A stretch of DNA of 64,000 nt, taken from Bisbaumannia sp015645095 (GTDB taxonomy: Bacteria > Pseudomonadota > Gammaproteobacteria > Pseudomonadales > Halomonadaceae). The position numbers and the translations under genes are program-made. This document shows, piece by piece, positions 1 through 10,269 of the stretch. Under the pieces are notes generated by a model. The model had not been told where the DNA came from, did not search any database, and saw only the letters and a list, made by a program, of their open reading frames with translations. The stretch spans positions 1,178,001 to 1,242,000 of the forward strand of contig CP141893.1 in NCBI GenBank assembly GCA_036871055.1, written 5' to 3'. Numbering within the stretch: the stretch's first letter is position 1; each line of letters opens with the position of its first letter.

Positions 1-199
1 GAAACTCGCGATGTTCCAGATAGCGCAGGCCGCCGTGAATCAGCTTGCTGCTGGCCGAGGAGGTGGCGCTGGCCAGGTCGTGTTGTTCGCACAGGGCGAC
101 CTTGAGGCCGCGGCCGGCGGCGTCGTTGGCGATGCCGGTGCCGTTGATGCCGCCGCCGATAACGAAGAGATCGAGAAGAGGAGGAGTCTGCGAGGCCAT
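1..199 (-). CDS. glpD: Aerobic glycerol-3-phosphate dehydrogenase, N-terminal part
   Basis: This minus-strand gene is cut by the window edge; 66 codons are visible from the ATG at 197-199. The translation opens with a Rossmann FAD-binding motif (VIGGGINGTG, residues 13-22) followed by SSASSKLIHGGLRYLE, the hallmark of the GlpD/DAO flavoprotein family. GlpD oxidises sn-glycerol-3-phosphate to dihydroxyacetone phosphate at the inner membrane and passes electrons to quinone. It is divergent from glpF-glpK, which make its substrate, so the shared upstream region probably carries the control sites. The family call is firm; the rest of the protein cannot be judged. Confidence 0.93.
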   Translation of the reverse strand, partial: MASQTPPLLDLFVIGGGINGTGIANDAAGRGLKVALCEQHDLASATSSASSKLIHGGLRYLEHREF

Positions 200-642
200 G
201 GTGTGCTTCCGTTGTCGTTATGAATCCGAGAAAACGTCGGTGATTGAAAACGAAAATAGAAGAAGGGCGGTTGAACATCAAGCGTTCGCGGCGAGCCATT
301 TCCCCGTCGGCGGCGGGCAGGGGCGATGGGAGATATTTAATCAATTGATTTTTAATGATTTTATCAAGGGGTCTTCGAGGTGAAGCGGGGCGGCGCTCGG
401 CGAGGTTAGACGAATGTCGTATCCGCTGGGAGTGCGTTTTTGTTGTGTGTCGGCGCCTGGATGGCTAGATTCGTGATCGTAATCAAACATTGATGGTGGT
501 TTGGGGTTCGGTTTCATTCGCCGTCGATGGTTGAGTGTCCTCTGTTGGAGTGCCGACCTCGCGGAATGCCTTGCGGCGGCTGGGGAGCGGTCGCGACATG
601 ACATGACATGACATGACAACGAAAACGATAACGGAGAGCGTG
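200..642. promoter_or_regulatory. Divergent glpD / glpFK control region
   Basis: This 443-bp gene-free stretch separates glpD from glpF. It contains GATTGAAAA at 242-250 running into ACGAAAAT, an AT-rich patch around 336-363 that includes the palindrome AATCAATTGATT, and AACGAAAACGATAACG at 617-632. The GATTGAAAA and AACGAAAA words recur ahead of the ABC glycerol operon (3272-3297 and 3428-3450). A DeoR-type GlpR repressor would be the expected regulator. No full operator or -35/-10 pair could be fixed by eye. Confidence 0.45.
596..615. repeat. ACATG pentanucleotide repeat, four copies
   Basis: Four perfect copies of ACATG sit in tandem directly before the glpF ribosome-binding region. Each unit carries an ATG, and the upstream in-frame ATG at 613 is the last of them. 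A 5-bp unit would shift any reading frame that used these ATGs. Confidence 0.9.
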
Positions 643-1452
643 ATGACTCCTTTTCTGGGTGAGCTAATCGGAACGATGATCCTGATCATCTTCGGCGGCG
701 GGGTGGTTGCCGGGGTGGTTCTCAAGGGCTCCAAGGCGGAGGCCAGCGGCTGGATGGTGATTACCTTAGGCTGGGGGCTGGGGGTCGCCATGGCCATCTA
801 TGCGGTAGGCCAGTTCAGCGGCGCCCATATCAATCCGGTGGTCACGGTCAGTCTGGCCGCCATTGGGGAATTTCCCTGGCGCCTGGTGCCCGTCTATGTC
901 ATCGCTCAGTTGATCGGCGCCTTCGTGGGCGCCGTGGTGGTCTGGCTGCATTACTTTCCTCACTGGGAGGCCACCGAGGATGCCGATGCCAAGCTGGCGG
1001 TGTTCTGTACCGCGCCGGCCATTGCTCATACGCCGGCCAACCTGATCAGCGAAATCGTCGGTAGTTTCGTGCTGGTGCTGGGGGTGCTGGCCATCGGAGC
1101 CAACACCTTCAGCGAGGGCCTCAATCCGCTGATCATCGGCCTGCTGATCGTGGCCATCGGCCTTTCCCTGGGCGGGACCACCGGCTACGCCATCAATCCG
1201 GCCCGCGACCTGGGGCCGCGACTGGCCCATTGCCTGTTGCCGATTCCCGGCAAGGGCGGCAGCAACTGGAAATATGCCTGGGTCCCCGTGGTGGGGCCGC
1301 TACTGGGCGGCATCGCCGGCGCCCTCTTCTATCGGCATGTGTTTATCGAGAACAGCGGGCTGGCGGTGGGGGTGGCGCTGGGTGTCGTCGCCATCAGCCT
1401 GGTCACCGGGGTCCTGGGGGCCCTGAAACGCCCTTCCGCGGCGGATGCCTGA
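643..1452 (+). CDS. glpF: Glycerol facilitator, MIP/aquaglyceroporin family
   Basis: This 269-residue, six-segment inner-membrane channel lets glycerol diffuse into the cell, where GlpK traps it. The two half-helix motifs are visible: INPV at 63-66 and INPARD at 184-189. The Asp after the second NPA is typical of glycerol-conducting members. The first box is NPV rather than the usual NPA. The ATG at 643 is chosen because GGAG (633-636) lies 6 bases upstream; an in-frame ATG at 613 would add ten polar residues and falls inside the ACATG repeat. glpK follows after 69 bp, so the two are probably co-transcribed. Confidence 0.93.
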   Translation: MTPFLGELIGTMILIIFGGGVVAGVVLKGSKAEASGWMVITLGWGLGVAMAIYAVGQFSGAHINPVVTVSLAAIGEFPWRLVPVYVIAQLIGAFVGAVVVWLHYFPHWEATEDADAKLAVFCTAPAIAHTPANLISEIVGSFVLVLGVLAIGANTFSEGLNPLIIGLLIVAIGLSLGGTTGYAINPARDLGPRLAHCLLPIPGKGGSNWKYAWVPVVGPLLGGIAGALFYRHVFIENSGLAVGVALGVVAISLVTGVLGALKRPSAADA

Positions 1453-1521
1453 ACCTTCCCGGACAGGTCCGCCCGTATGCCTCACAATGACAACAACCGT
1501 TGAGTCAGGAGTCTGAACGTC

Positions 1522-3042
<1,521 letters not shown>

Positions 3043-3073
3043 GCGGCCCCGACAGTCTCTCTCGTAGACCCTT

Positions 3074-3098
3074 GCCCCGACCCGTTCGGGGCTTTTTT
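3074..3098 (+). terminator. Rho-independent terminator of glpFK
   Basis: A GCCCCGA / TCGGGGC stem with a 5-base loop is followed by six T residues, 31 bp after the glpK stop. Confidence 0.9.
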
Positions 3099-3612
3099 GT
3101 CCGGTGACCCCGGCGCGAGTCGCGAGGCGATGGCACGCGTAGGAGGGTCGTGCCTGACTCATTCTTTCCGAAAATTAGTGTTGTAAATAGAACATCGTGC
3201 CTCTCACCCCAGCCACTGGCCTGGGGCGCCCGCGCTGGTGCCTCGCCTTATGCCCTGTCTGATATTTAAATGATTGAAAATCATTGGTTTTTCAATCTCC
3301 TATTCTTTCCTTCCGAGGACTTTCGGGAAGGGGGAGGTGATCGAAAAATCGTTGAGACTAAGGTCTAGTGTATTTAATCGCGCCTTCTATTGCCGTTCAC
3401 CCAGAGCTGAACTAGTCTGGTTGTCGTAAACGAACATTTTGTTTTCGTTTGTGGGTCCTGAGGGCGCGCCTTGGCGGCACGTCTTCTCTCACTGAACACG
3501 AGTCGGTCACGGCCAACTGCCCGGCCGCCACCCAGCAAGAGGGCTTCGATCCCACCCTGAATTTCGCGACGAAGATCGACGACAACGACAACAACTCTCG
3601 AGCGAGCACACC
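3099..3612. promoter_or_regulatory. Upstream region of the glycerol ABC operon
   Basis: About 510 bp without a gene. An AT-rich section holds the inverted repeat GATTGAAAA / TTTTCAATC (3272-3280 and 3289-3297). A second inverted repeat, AAACGAA / TTCGTTT, spans 3428-3450. Its outer half CGAACA resembles half-sites of known GlpR operators, and the same words appear before glpF/glpD. This suggests shared glycerol-responsive control. No confident -35/-10 pair was identified. Confidence 0.45.
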
Positions 3613-4701
3613 ATGTCACTGAAACTCGAATCCATTGACCATGTGGTCAATGGCAACACCCATATCGAGGGGGTTGATCTGGAGCTGGCCCCCGGCTCCT
3701 TCAATGTCCTGCTGGGGCGAACCCTGGCCGGCAAGACCACCCTGATGCGCCTGATGGCGGGTCTCGACCGCCCCACCCGTGGACGCATCCTGATGAACGG
3801 CGAGGACGTCACCGGCGTGTCGGTACGCCGCCGCAACGTCTCCATGGTCTATCAGCAGTTCATCAATTACCCCACCCTGACGGTGTTCGACAATATCGCC
3901 TCGCCGCTGCGCCTGGCCCGGGTGCCCAAGGCCGAGATCACCCGCCGTGTCCACGAGGTGGCGGAAATGCTGCACATCGCCCACCTGCTGACCCGCTACC
4001 CCCAGGAGCTCTCCGGGGGCCAGCAGCAGCGCACCGCCATGGGGCGGGCCCTGGTCAAGGATGCCGATCTGATCCTCTTCGACGAGCCCCTGGTCAACCT
4101 GGATTACAAGCTCCGCGAGGAGTTTCGCCAGGAGCTTCGGGAGCTGTTCAAGGCGCGCAACTGCATCGCCGTCTACGCCACCACCGAACCCAACGAGGCC
4201 CTGGCCCTGGGGGGCAAGACGGCGGTACTCCACGAGGGGCGCCTGCTGCAGTACGGGCGTACCGAAGACGTCTACCACCGACCGCGGGATCTGCTCACCG
4301 CCGAGATGTTCTCCGAGCCCCCCATCAATGTGGTGCCGGCGCTGGTCTCCGGCCGTGAGGTCACCTTCGATCGCAGCATGCACTTTGCCCTCAACGAGGA
4401 CCTGGGATCCCTCGCTCCCGGGCAGTATCACTTCGGGGTGAGGCCCTCGCATATCGGCCTGGCGCCCCAGGCCGACGATGACCTGGAACTGGAGGTGCGG
4501 GTCGAACTGGCCGAGATCAGCGGCTCCGAGACCTTCCTGCACGTGGGCAACGAGCTCTTCTCCCTGGTCCTCCACCTGGCGGGGGTGCACGAGTTCTCGG
4601 TCGATCAGCCCCTCAAGGTCTATCTGCCGACCCACCGGGTCTATGCCTTCGACCGGGAGGGTGCCGTGGTGCATGTCCCGTCGCACCTGGGAGGGAAGTG
4701 A
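3613..4701 (+). CDS. glpS: Glycerol ABC transporter ATPase 1 (GlpS type)
   Basis: This 362-residue ATP-binding subunit heads a six-gene operon resembling the glycerol importer glpSTPQUV described in rhizobia. Walker A GRTLAGKT is at 35-42, the signature LSGGQQQR at 133-140 and Walker B ILFDEP at 154-159. The switch position reads ATTEP (189-193), where the catalytic H-loop histidine is expected. A TOBE-like C-terminal region follows. The partner ATPase shows the opposite defect, so the two probably pair as an asymmetric heterodimer. The next gene starts 1 bp after the stop. The rhizobial names glpT and glpQ here are unrelated to E. coli GlpT and GlpQ. Confidence 0.88.
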   Translation: MSLKLESIDHVVNGNTHIEGVDLELAPGSFNVLLGRTLAGKTTLMRLMAGLDRPTRGRILMNGEDVTGVSVRRRNVSMVYQQFINYPTLTVFDNIASPLRLARVPKAEITRRVHEVAEMLHIAHLLTRYPQELSGGQQQRTAMGRALVKDADLILFDEPLVNLDYKLREEFRQELRELFKARNCIAVYATTEPNEALALGGKTAVLHEGRLLQYGRTEDVYHRPRDLLTAEMFSEPPINVVPALVSGREVTFDRSMHFALNEDLGSLAPGQYHFGVRPSHIGLAPQADDDLELEVRVELAEISGSETFLHVGNELFSLVLHLAGVHEFSVDQPLKVYLPTHRVYAFDREGAVVHVPSHLGGK

Positions 4702-4702
4702 G

Positions 4703-5800
4703 ATGGCGCAAATTACCCTCAATGCCCTGGCGCATAGCTACAGTCCCACCCCCTCTGGGCCCGAGGACTACGCCATTCGCCAGATGAGCCATGTGTGGCA
4801 GCAGGGCGGCGCCTATGCCCTGCTGGGGCCCTCCGGCTGCGGCAAGTCGACCCTGCTCAATATCATCTCGGGGCTGCTGGAGCCCTCGGATGGCGAGGTG
4901 ATCTTCGATGATCGCATCGTCAATGCGCTGCCTCCGGAGGAGCGCAATATCGCCCAGGTTTTCCAGTTCCCGGTGATCTACGACACCATGACGGTGTTCG
5001 ATAACCTGGCCTTCCCGCTGCGCAACATCAAGACGCCGGAGGCGCAGATCAAGGCCAAGGTGGAGGAGGTGGCCGATATCCTCGACCTGACTCCGTTGCT
5101 CAAGCGCAAGGCCAAGAACCTGACCGCCGACGAGAAGCAGAAGGTCTCCATGGGGCGCGGCCTGGTGCGTGACGACGTCTCTGCCATCCTCTTCGACGAA
5201 CCGCTGACGGTGATCGATCCCCAGCTCAAGTGGAAGTTGCGCCGCAAGCTCAAGGAGATCCATCAGCGCTTCAATATCACCATGATCTACGTCACCCATG
5301 ATCAGCTGGAGGCCTCCACCTTCGCCGACAAGATCGCGGTGATGTACGAGGGGCAGGTGGTGCAGTTCGGCACCCCCCGTGAGCTCTTCGAGACTCCGGC
5401 CCACACCTTCGTGGGCTATTTCATCGGCAGTCCCGGCATGAACTTCCTGGAGGTCTCCCTGACCCCCCAGGGGCTCGTCTTCGGGAACCTGCCCATCCCG
5501 GTGGCGCCGGCCCTGCTCGAGGCGGCTCGCCGCAGCGGTTCGAGCAATATCAAGCTGGGCATTCGTCCCGAATTCATCGAGGTGAGCGAGGTTCCCGGCG
5601 CGGACACCCTGGCGGTCGAGGTGGAGGACGTTCAGGACCTGGGGACCTACGCCATTCTCTCCTTCCGGCTCGGCCACGGCGCCTTCAAGGCGCGCCTCGG
5701 CGAGGGCGTCTCTCTGAAGGGGCCGCGGGCCCAGGTGCGGCTGCCCGCCGACGCCACGCATCTTTATATCGATGAATACCGGGTGGAGGTGGCCCAATGA
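4703..5800 (+). CDS. glpT: Glycerol ABC transporter ATPase 2 (GlpT type)
   Basis: This 365-residue ATPase has Walker A GPSGCGKST (42-50), Walker B AILFDE (161-166) and an intact H-loop VTHD (His199). Its ABC signature is degenerate: LTADEKQK (140-147) in place of LSGGQ. With GlpS it would form one complete and one defective ATP site. The start at 4703 is taken 1 bp after the glpS stop, because upstream in-frame codons overlap glpS and do not resemble the family. Its stop overlaps the glpP start as ATGA, which indicates translational coupling. Confidence 0.88.
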   Translation: MAQITLNALAHSYSPTPSGPEDYAIRQMSHVWQQGGAYALLGPSGCGKSTLLNIISGLLEPSDGEVIFDDRIVNALPPEERNIAQVFQFPVIYDTMTVFDNLAFPLRNIKTPEAQIKAKVEEVADILDLTPLLKRKAKNLTADEKQKVSMGRGLVRDDVSAILFDEPLTVIDPQLKWKLRRKLKEIHQRFNITMIYVTHDQLEASTFADKIAVMYEGQVVQFGTPRELFETPAHTFVGYFIGSPGMNFLEVSLTPQGLVFGNLPIPVAPALLEAARRSGSSNIKLGIRPEFIEVSEVPGADTLAVEVEDVQDLGTYAILSFRLGHGAFKARLGEGVSLKGPRAQVRLPADATHLYIDEYRVEVAQ

Positions 5801-6666
5801 ACAAGGTACAGAACAACCGGGCCTGGTTCCTGATCCTGCCCATGCTGCTGCTGGTGGCCTTCTCCGCCATCATTCCCCTGATGACCGTGGTCAACTACTC
5901 GGTTCAGGACGTCTTCGACCCCAACACTCGTTTCTTTACCGGGACCGAGTGGTTCGTGGCGATGCTCAACGATCCGGCGCTGCAGAGCGCCTTGCTGCGG
6001 CAATTCGCCTTCTCCTTCACCATCCTGGCGATCCAGGTCCCCCTGGGCATCGGCATCGCCCTGCTGATGCCCAAGCAGGGGTGGCGGGCCTCCCTGGTAC
6101 TGATCCTGGTGACCCTGCCGCTGCTGATTCCCTGGAACGTGGTGGGCAGCATCTGGCAGATCTTCACCCGTGGCGATATCGGCCTGATGGGCTGGGGGCT
6201 ACGCGAGCTGGGCTACGGCTACAACATCACCCGTAACCCGGTGGATGCCTGGGCCACCATCATCCTGATGGACGTCTGGCACTGGACGCCGCTGATCGCG
6301 TTGCTCTGCTATAGCGGGCTGCGCTCGATTCCCGAGGCCTACTACCAGGCGGCACGCATCGACCGCGCCTCGCGCTGGGCAGTGTTCCGCTATATCCAGC
6401 TGCCCAAGCTCACCAATGTGCTGGTGATCGGTGTGCTGCTGCGCTTCATGCACTCCTTCATGATCTATGCCGAACCCTTCGTGCTCACCGGTGGCGGCCC
6501 GGGCAGTTCCACCACCTTCCTCAGCCAGTCCCTGGCGATCATGGCCATCGCCCAGTTCGATGTCGGGCCGTCGGCGGCCTTCTCGCTGATCTACTTCCTG
6601 ATCATCCTGCTGGTCTGCTGGGTGTTCTACACCGCCATCATGAACCTGCAAAAAGACAAGCGCTGA
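5797..6666 (+). CDS. glpP: Glycerol ABC transporter permease 1
   Basis: This 289-residue inner-membrane permease is of the MalF/UgpA type and about the usual length. Hydrophobic segments begin near residues 11, 66, 101 and 158. The cytoplasmic coupling loop PEAYYQAARIDRASRWAVFR matches the EAA motif that docks on the ATPase. It would form the channel with the next gene product. It overlaps glpT by 4 bp and is followed by glpQ after 12 bp. Confidence 0.9.
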   Translation: MNKVQNNRAWFLILPMLLLVAFSAIIPLMTVVNYSVQDVFDPNTRFFTGTEWFVAMLNDPALQSALLRQFAFSFTILAIQVPLGIGIALLMPKQGWRASLVLILVTLPLLIPWNVVGSIWQIFTRGDIGLMGWGLRELGYGYNITRNPVDAWATIILMDVWHWTPLIALLCYSGLRSIPEAYYQAARIDRASRWAVFRYIQLPKLTNVLVIGVLLRFMHSFMIYAEPFVLTGGGPGSSTTFLSQSLAIMAIAQFDVGPSAAFSLIYFLIILLVCWVFYTAIMNLQKDKR

Positions 6667-6678
6667 CCGGGGGCCACC

Positions 6679-7596
6679 ATGAATCCGAGTACCGATACAT
6701 TGACCACGCCCGACCGTCAGGCGGACCATCGCACCGATTCCGAGGCGCCCAAAGCGCAGGTGGCGACTCGCGCCGAGCGCCGCAACCCGGGCGCTTCGAA
6801 GGGGCGTTCCCGGCTGCTGCTGGGGCTTTACCTGCTGTTTATCCTGTTGCCGATCTATTGGTTGCTGAACATGTCGTTCCAGACCAATAGCGAGATCCTC
6901 GGCACCCTGTCGTTCTGGCCGCAGAACTTCACCTTCGATAACTACGCCAAGATCTTCACCGACCCTACCTGGTACATGGGGTACGTGAACTCCATCGGCT
7001 ATGTGCTGATGAACATGCTGATCAGCATCGCGGTGGCACTGCCCGCCGCCTATGCCTTCAGCCGCTACCGTTTCATCGGTGACAAGCACCTCTTCTTCTG
7101 GTTGCTGACCAACCTGATGGCGCCGCCGGCGGTCTTCCTGTTGCCCTATTTCCAGCTCTACTACTCGGTGGGGCTCTTCGATACCCATGTCGCCGTGGCC
7201 CTGGCCCACTGCCTGTTCAACATTCCCCTGGCGGTATGGATCCTCGAAGGCTTCATGAGCAGCGTGCCCAAGGAGGTGGACGAGACCGCCTATATCGATG
7301 GCTACAGCTTCCCGGCCTTCTTCGTGAAGATCTTTATCCCGATGATCCGCTCCGGGATCGGCGTCACCCTGTTCTTCCTGTTCATGTTCTCCTGGGTGGA
7401 GCTGCTGCTGGCGCGGACCCTGACCGCCACCAATGCCCAGCCGATCGCTTCCATCATGACCCGCACCTCCACCGCCTCGGGCATCGACTGGGGCACCCTG
7501 GCCGCGGCCGGGGTGCTGACCATCATCCCCGGTATCGTGGTGGTCTACTTCGTGCGCAACCATATCGCCAAGGGCTTCGCCCTGGGCCGTACCTGA
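6679..7596 (+). CDS. glpQ: Glycerol ABC transporter permease 2
   Basis: The 305-residue MalG/UgpE-type permease begins with about 50 polar residues before its first membrane segment (LLLGLYLLFILLPIYWLL). The EAA loop is visible as VPKEVDETAYIDGYSF. It should pair with GlpP in the transmembrane channel. GGGGGCC lies just before the ATG at 6679. In this binding-protein family glpQ is a permease name and has nothing to do with glycerophosphodiesterase. Confidence 0.9.
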   Translation: MNPSTDTLTTPDRQADHRTDSEAPKAQVATRAERRNPGASKGRSRLLLGLYLLFILLPIYWLLNMSFQTNSEILGTLSFWPQNFTFDNYAKIFTDPTWYMGYVNSIGYVLMNMLISIAVALPAAYAFSRYRFIGDKHLFFWLLTNLMAPPAVFLLPYFQLYYSVGLFDTHVAVALAHCLFNIPLAVWILEGFMSSVPKEVDETAYIDGYSFPAFFVKIFIPMIRSGIGVTLFFLFMFSWVELLLARTLTATNAQPIASIMTRTSTASGIDWGTLAAAGVLTIIPGIVVVYFVRNHIAKGFALGRT

Positions 7597-7607
7597 GGAG
7601 TCATGTC

Positions 7608-7880
7608 ATGTCCTGGATGGTCTGGACCCTACCCACGGCGGTGTTCTTTTCCACCATCGCCGCCATGCTGGCCGGCATGACGGCCTGGGAAGTGATCTCG
7701 CCCTCGGTGGAGCGCAAGGGCTTCCTGCCGATTGCCACCACCCGCGGTGATCGCCTCTTTATTGGCCTGCTGTCCGCCGCCTATATCCATCTGGCGGTGA
7801 TCGGATTCACTTCCCTGAGCATCTGGCTCGCCCTGGCCGTGTCCGTGGCCTGGCTGCTGATCCTGATGCGCTGGGGCTAG
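7608..7880 (+). CDS. DUF2160 small membrane protein of the glycerol transporter operon
   Basis: A 90-residue protein with two or three hydrophobic stretches (residues about 5-28, 52-70 and 70-86). The sequence motif TAWEVISPSVERKGFLPIATTRGDRLFIG fits the DUF2160 family, which occurs in glp ABC operons between permease and binding protein; rhizobial naming would be glpU. The role in transport is not established. The ATG at 7608 has TGAGGAG 7 bases upstream; an out-of-frame ATG lies at 7603. Confidence 0.8.
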   Translation: MSWMVWTLPTAVFFSTIAAMLAGMTAWEVISPSVERKGFLPIATTRGDRLFIGLLSAAYIHLAVIGFTSLSIWLALAVSVAWLLILMRWG

Positions 7881-7977
7881 TCGAGGAGAAGAGCACGCAA
7901 GCGCAGCAATGCCCGCGGCAGGGACGCCGCCATCATCCCAAGGCCAGGATGGCTTCCATAAGCGAGAAGAGGTCAAT

Positions 7978-9720
7978 ATGAAGAACAACAGACTGGGCCT
8001 GGCGGTCGTCGCCTCCGGGCTATTGATCGCCTCGGGCGGGGCACACGCCATCGATGATCAGCGCCGGGCCGCCATCGAGCGCTGGGTGGACGAGGTCTTC
8101 CAGCACTCCACCCTGACCCGCGAGCAGCAGATCGCCGAGCTGGAGTGGTTTGCCCGGGCCGCCGAGCCGTTCCGCGGCATGAGCATCAATACCGTGGCGG
8201 AGGGGCTGGCGACCCACGAGTACGAGCGGGATGTCCTGGCCCGGGCCTTCGGCGAGATCACCGGCATCGAGGTGACCCACAACATCATCGGGGAGGGTGA
8301 TGTGGTGGACAACATGCAGACCCAGATGCAGTCGGGGCGCAATATCTACGATGCCTATGTGAACGACTCCGATGCCATCGGTACCCATATTCGCTATGGC
8401 ACCACCATCAACCTCTCCGAGGCGATGGCCAACGAGTGGGCCGATTTCACCCTGCCGAGCCTGGACCTGGATGACTTCATCGGCATCCAGTACACCACCG
8501 GTCCCGATGGTAGCCTCTATCAGCTGCCCACCCAGCAGTTCGCCAACCTCTACTGGTTCCGCCATGACTGGTTCCAGCGCGAGGACCTCCAGGACCAGTT
8601 CCGCGAGCGCTACGGCTATGAGCTGGGCGTGCCCACCAACTGGACCGCCTACGAGGATATCGCCGAGTTCTTCTCCGTGCATGTCCAGGAGATCGATGGC
8701 GTCCGGGTCTATGGCCATATGGACTATGGGCGGCGGGATCCCTCCCTGGGCTGGCGTTTCCACGACTCCTGGCTCTCCATGGCGGGCATGGGTAGCCCGG
8801 GAGTGCCCTTCGGCAACCCGGTGGATGACTGGGGCATCCGTGTCGATGACCAGAGTCGCCCGGTGGGCGCCAGCGTCAGCCGTGGCGGCGCCACCAACTC
8901 GCCGGCCTCGGTCTTCGCGGTGACCAAGATGGTCGACTGGTTGCGTGACTATGCGCCCCCCGAGGCCCAGGGCATGACCTTCGGCGAGGCGGGGCCGGTG
9001 CCGGCCCAGGGCAATATCGCCCAGCAGATCTTCTGGTACACCGCCTTTACCGCCGACATGACCGATCCGGGGCTGCCGGTGACCGATGACGAGGGCAACC
9101 CCCTGTGGCGCATGGCGCCCTCGCCGGTGGGGCCCTACTGGGAGGAGGGCATGAAGGTCGGCTATCAGGACGTGGGCTCCTGGACCTTCTTCGACTCCAC
9201 CCCGGAGGATCGGCGCACCGCGGCCTGGCTCTTCGCCCAGTTCAGCGTGGCCAAGACGGTCTCCCTGGAGAAGCTGCTCCATGGCCTGACGCCGATTCGC
9301 CGCTCCGATATCTTCTCCGACACCCTGACCGAGATGGCGCCGCGGCTGGGCGGGCTGGTGGAGTTCTATCGCAGCCCCAACGAGTCCAACTGGACGCCCA
9401 CCGGGACCAACGTGCCCGACTACCCGCGCATGGCGCCCCTGTGGTGGCAGAACCTGGCTCCGGCGGTCAGCGGCGAGGTGACGCCGCAGCAGGCGCTGGA
9501 CAACCTGGCCGCGGGCCTCGACAACCTGATGGGGCGCCTGGCCCGGGCCAATGTCTTCGAGACCTATGCGCCGCTGCTCAATGACGAGCGCGATCCCGAG
9601 TTCTGGCTCAACGAGCCCGGCGCCCCCAAGCCGCGCCTGGAGAACGAGCGGCCGGCGGGGCAGACCGTGCCCTATGACCAGATGATGGAGGAGTGGATGG
9701 CCGCCGGCACTCGCTACTGA
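7978..9720 (+). CDS. glpV: Glycerol ABC transporter substrate-binding protein
   Basis: The 580-residue periplasmic protein carries a cleavable signal peptide (residues 1-24, ending GGAHA) and a long extracellular binding domain. It belongs to the large class of carbohydrate-type binding proteins found in GlpSTPQV systems. It would deliver glycerol or a related polyol to GlpP/GlpQ. The ATG at 7978 is chosen because the signal peptide starts there and AAGAGG lies upstream. A strong stem-loop after the stop closes the operon. Substrate is inferred from operon context and family, not from binding residues. Confidence 0.87.
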   Translation: MKNNRLGLAVVASGLLIASGGAHAIDDQRRAAIERWVDEVFQHSTLTREQQIAELEWFARAAEPFRGMSINTVAEGLATHEYERDVLARAFGEITGIEVTHNIIGEGDVVDNMQTQMQSGRNIYDAYVNDSDAIGTHIRYGTTINLSEAMANEWADFTLPSLDLDDFIGIQYTTGPDGSLYQLPTQQFANLYWFRHDWFQREDLQDQFRERYGYELGVPTNWTAYEDIAEFFSVHVQEIDGVRVYGHMDYGRRDPSLGWRFHDSWLSMAGMGSPGVPFGNPVDDWGIRVDDQSRPVGASVSRGGATNSPASVFAVTKMVDWLRDYAPPEAQGMTFGEAGPVPAQGNIAQQIFWYTAFTADMTDPGLPVTDDEGNPLWRMAPSPVGPYWEEGMKVGYQDVGSWTFFDSTPEDRRTAAWLFAQFSVAKTVSLEKLLHGLTPIRRSDIFSDTLTEMAPRLGGLVEFYRSPNESNWTPTGTNVPDYPRMAPLWWQNLAPAVSGEVTPQQALDNLAAGLDNLMGRLARANVFETYAPLLNDERDPEFWLNEPGAPKPRLENERPAGQTVPYDQMMEEWMAAGTRY

Positions 9721-9739
9721 GCATCGGTTGCCAGCGTAC

Positions 9740-9770
9740 GAGGCCCCGGGCAGCGCCTGCCCGGGGCCTC
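9740..9770. terminator. Bidirectional terminator between glpV and the DUF6314 gene
   Basis: A perfect 13-bp stem (GAGGCCCCGGGCA and its complement) with a 5-base loop lies between two convergent genes. The T tract is short. Confidence 0.85.
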
Positions 9771-9777
9771 TTGGTGT

Positions 9778-10245
9778 TCAGCGCCGGTAGCGATAGCCGA
9801 GGTGCTCGTCCTTGCGGGGCCCCTGGATGCGCCAGGAGAGGTCGAAGCCGTCTTCCACCAGTGCCAGGTGGGCCCGGTAGCGATCCGCGCCGCACAAGTG
9901 CGCCTCGGCGCTGACCAGGGTCTCCGGTCCTTCGGCGATCAGGTCGAAGAGCCATACCGCCCGGTCGGCGCCGCGCCGCTCGTGGAAGAGGGCGATACGG
10001 GCGTCGCCGATTTCCCAGCGGTAGCAGTTGCCGAAGGGGACCGGCGTCGATCGCCCCTCGAGGAGAAAGGTACCGCTCTCGTGGAAGCGGATCGTCTTGC
10101 CTTGCGCCTCCTCGCACACCTCGACCCGGACCTCACCCCGGGCCCGGCCCGCCCAGCCACTGCGGGAGTCGGGGCCCGGGCGTGAGACGAAATCGAGTCG
10201 GCGGATACTGGTCAGGCGCTCGGCGAGGCGTATAATCGCGGTCAA
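9778..10245 (-). CDS. DUF6314 family protein
   Basis: The 155-residue predicted cytoplasmic protein shows the DUF6314 pattern: FHESGTF, CYRWEIGDARIALFHERRG, a Cys-Gly-Ala-Asp-Arg-Tyr segment (HLCGADRYRAHL) and the C-terminal WRIQGPRKDEHL. No biochemical role is known to me. The start is TTG at 10245, preceded by a good AAGGA at 9-base spacing; no in-frame ATG lies near the amino end. The gene is convergent with glpV and divergent from the DMT transporter, sharing a short upstream region. Confidence 0.78.
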   Translation of the reverse strand: MTAIIRLAERLTSIRRLDFVSRPGPDSRSGWAGRARGEVRVEVCEEAQGKTIRFHESGTFLLEGRSTPVPFGNCYRWEIGDARIALFHERRGADRAVWLFDLIAEGPETLVSAEAHLCGADRYRAHLALVEDGFDLSWRIQGPRKDEHLGYRYRR

Positions 10246-10269
10246 CTTTTCTTATCCTTGGGGTTTACC

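Noticed and set aside
10208..10236. Sigma-70 promoter for the DMT transporter gene
   Set aside because: TATAAT is perfect but no -35 hexamer stands at acceptable spacing, so only the -10 is mentioned.
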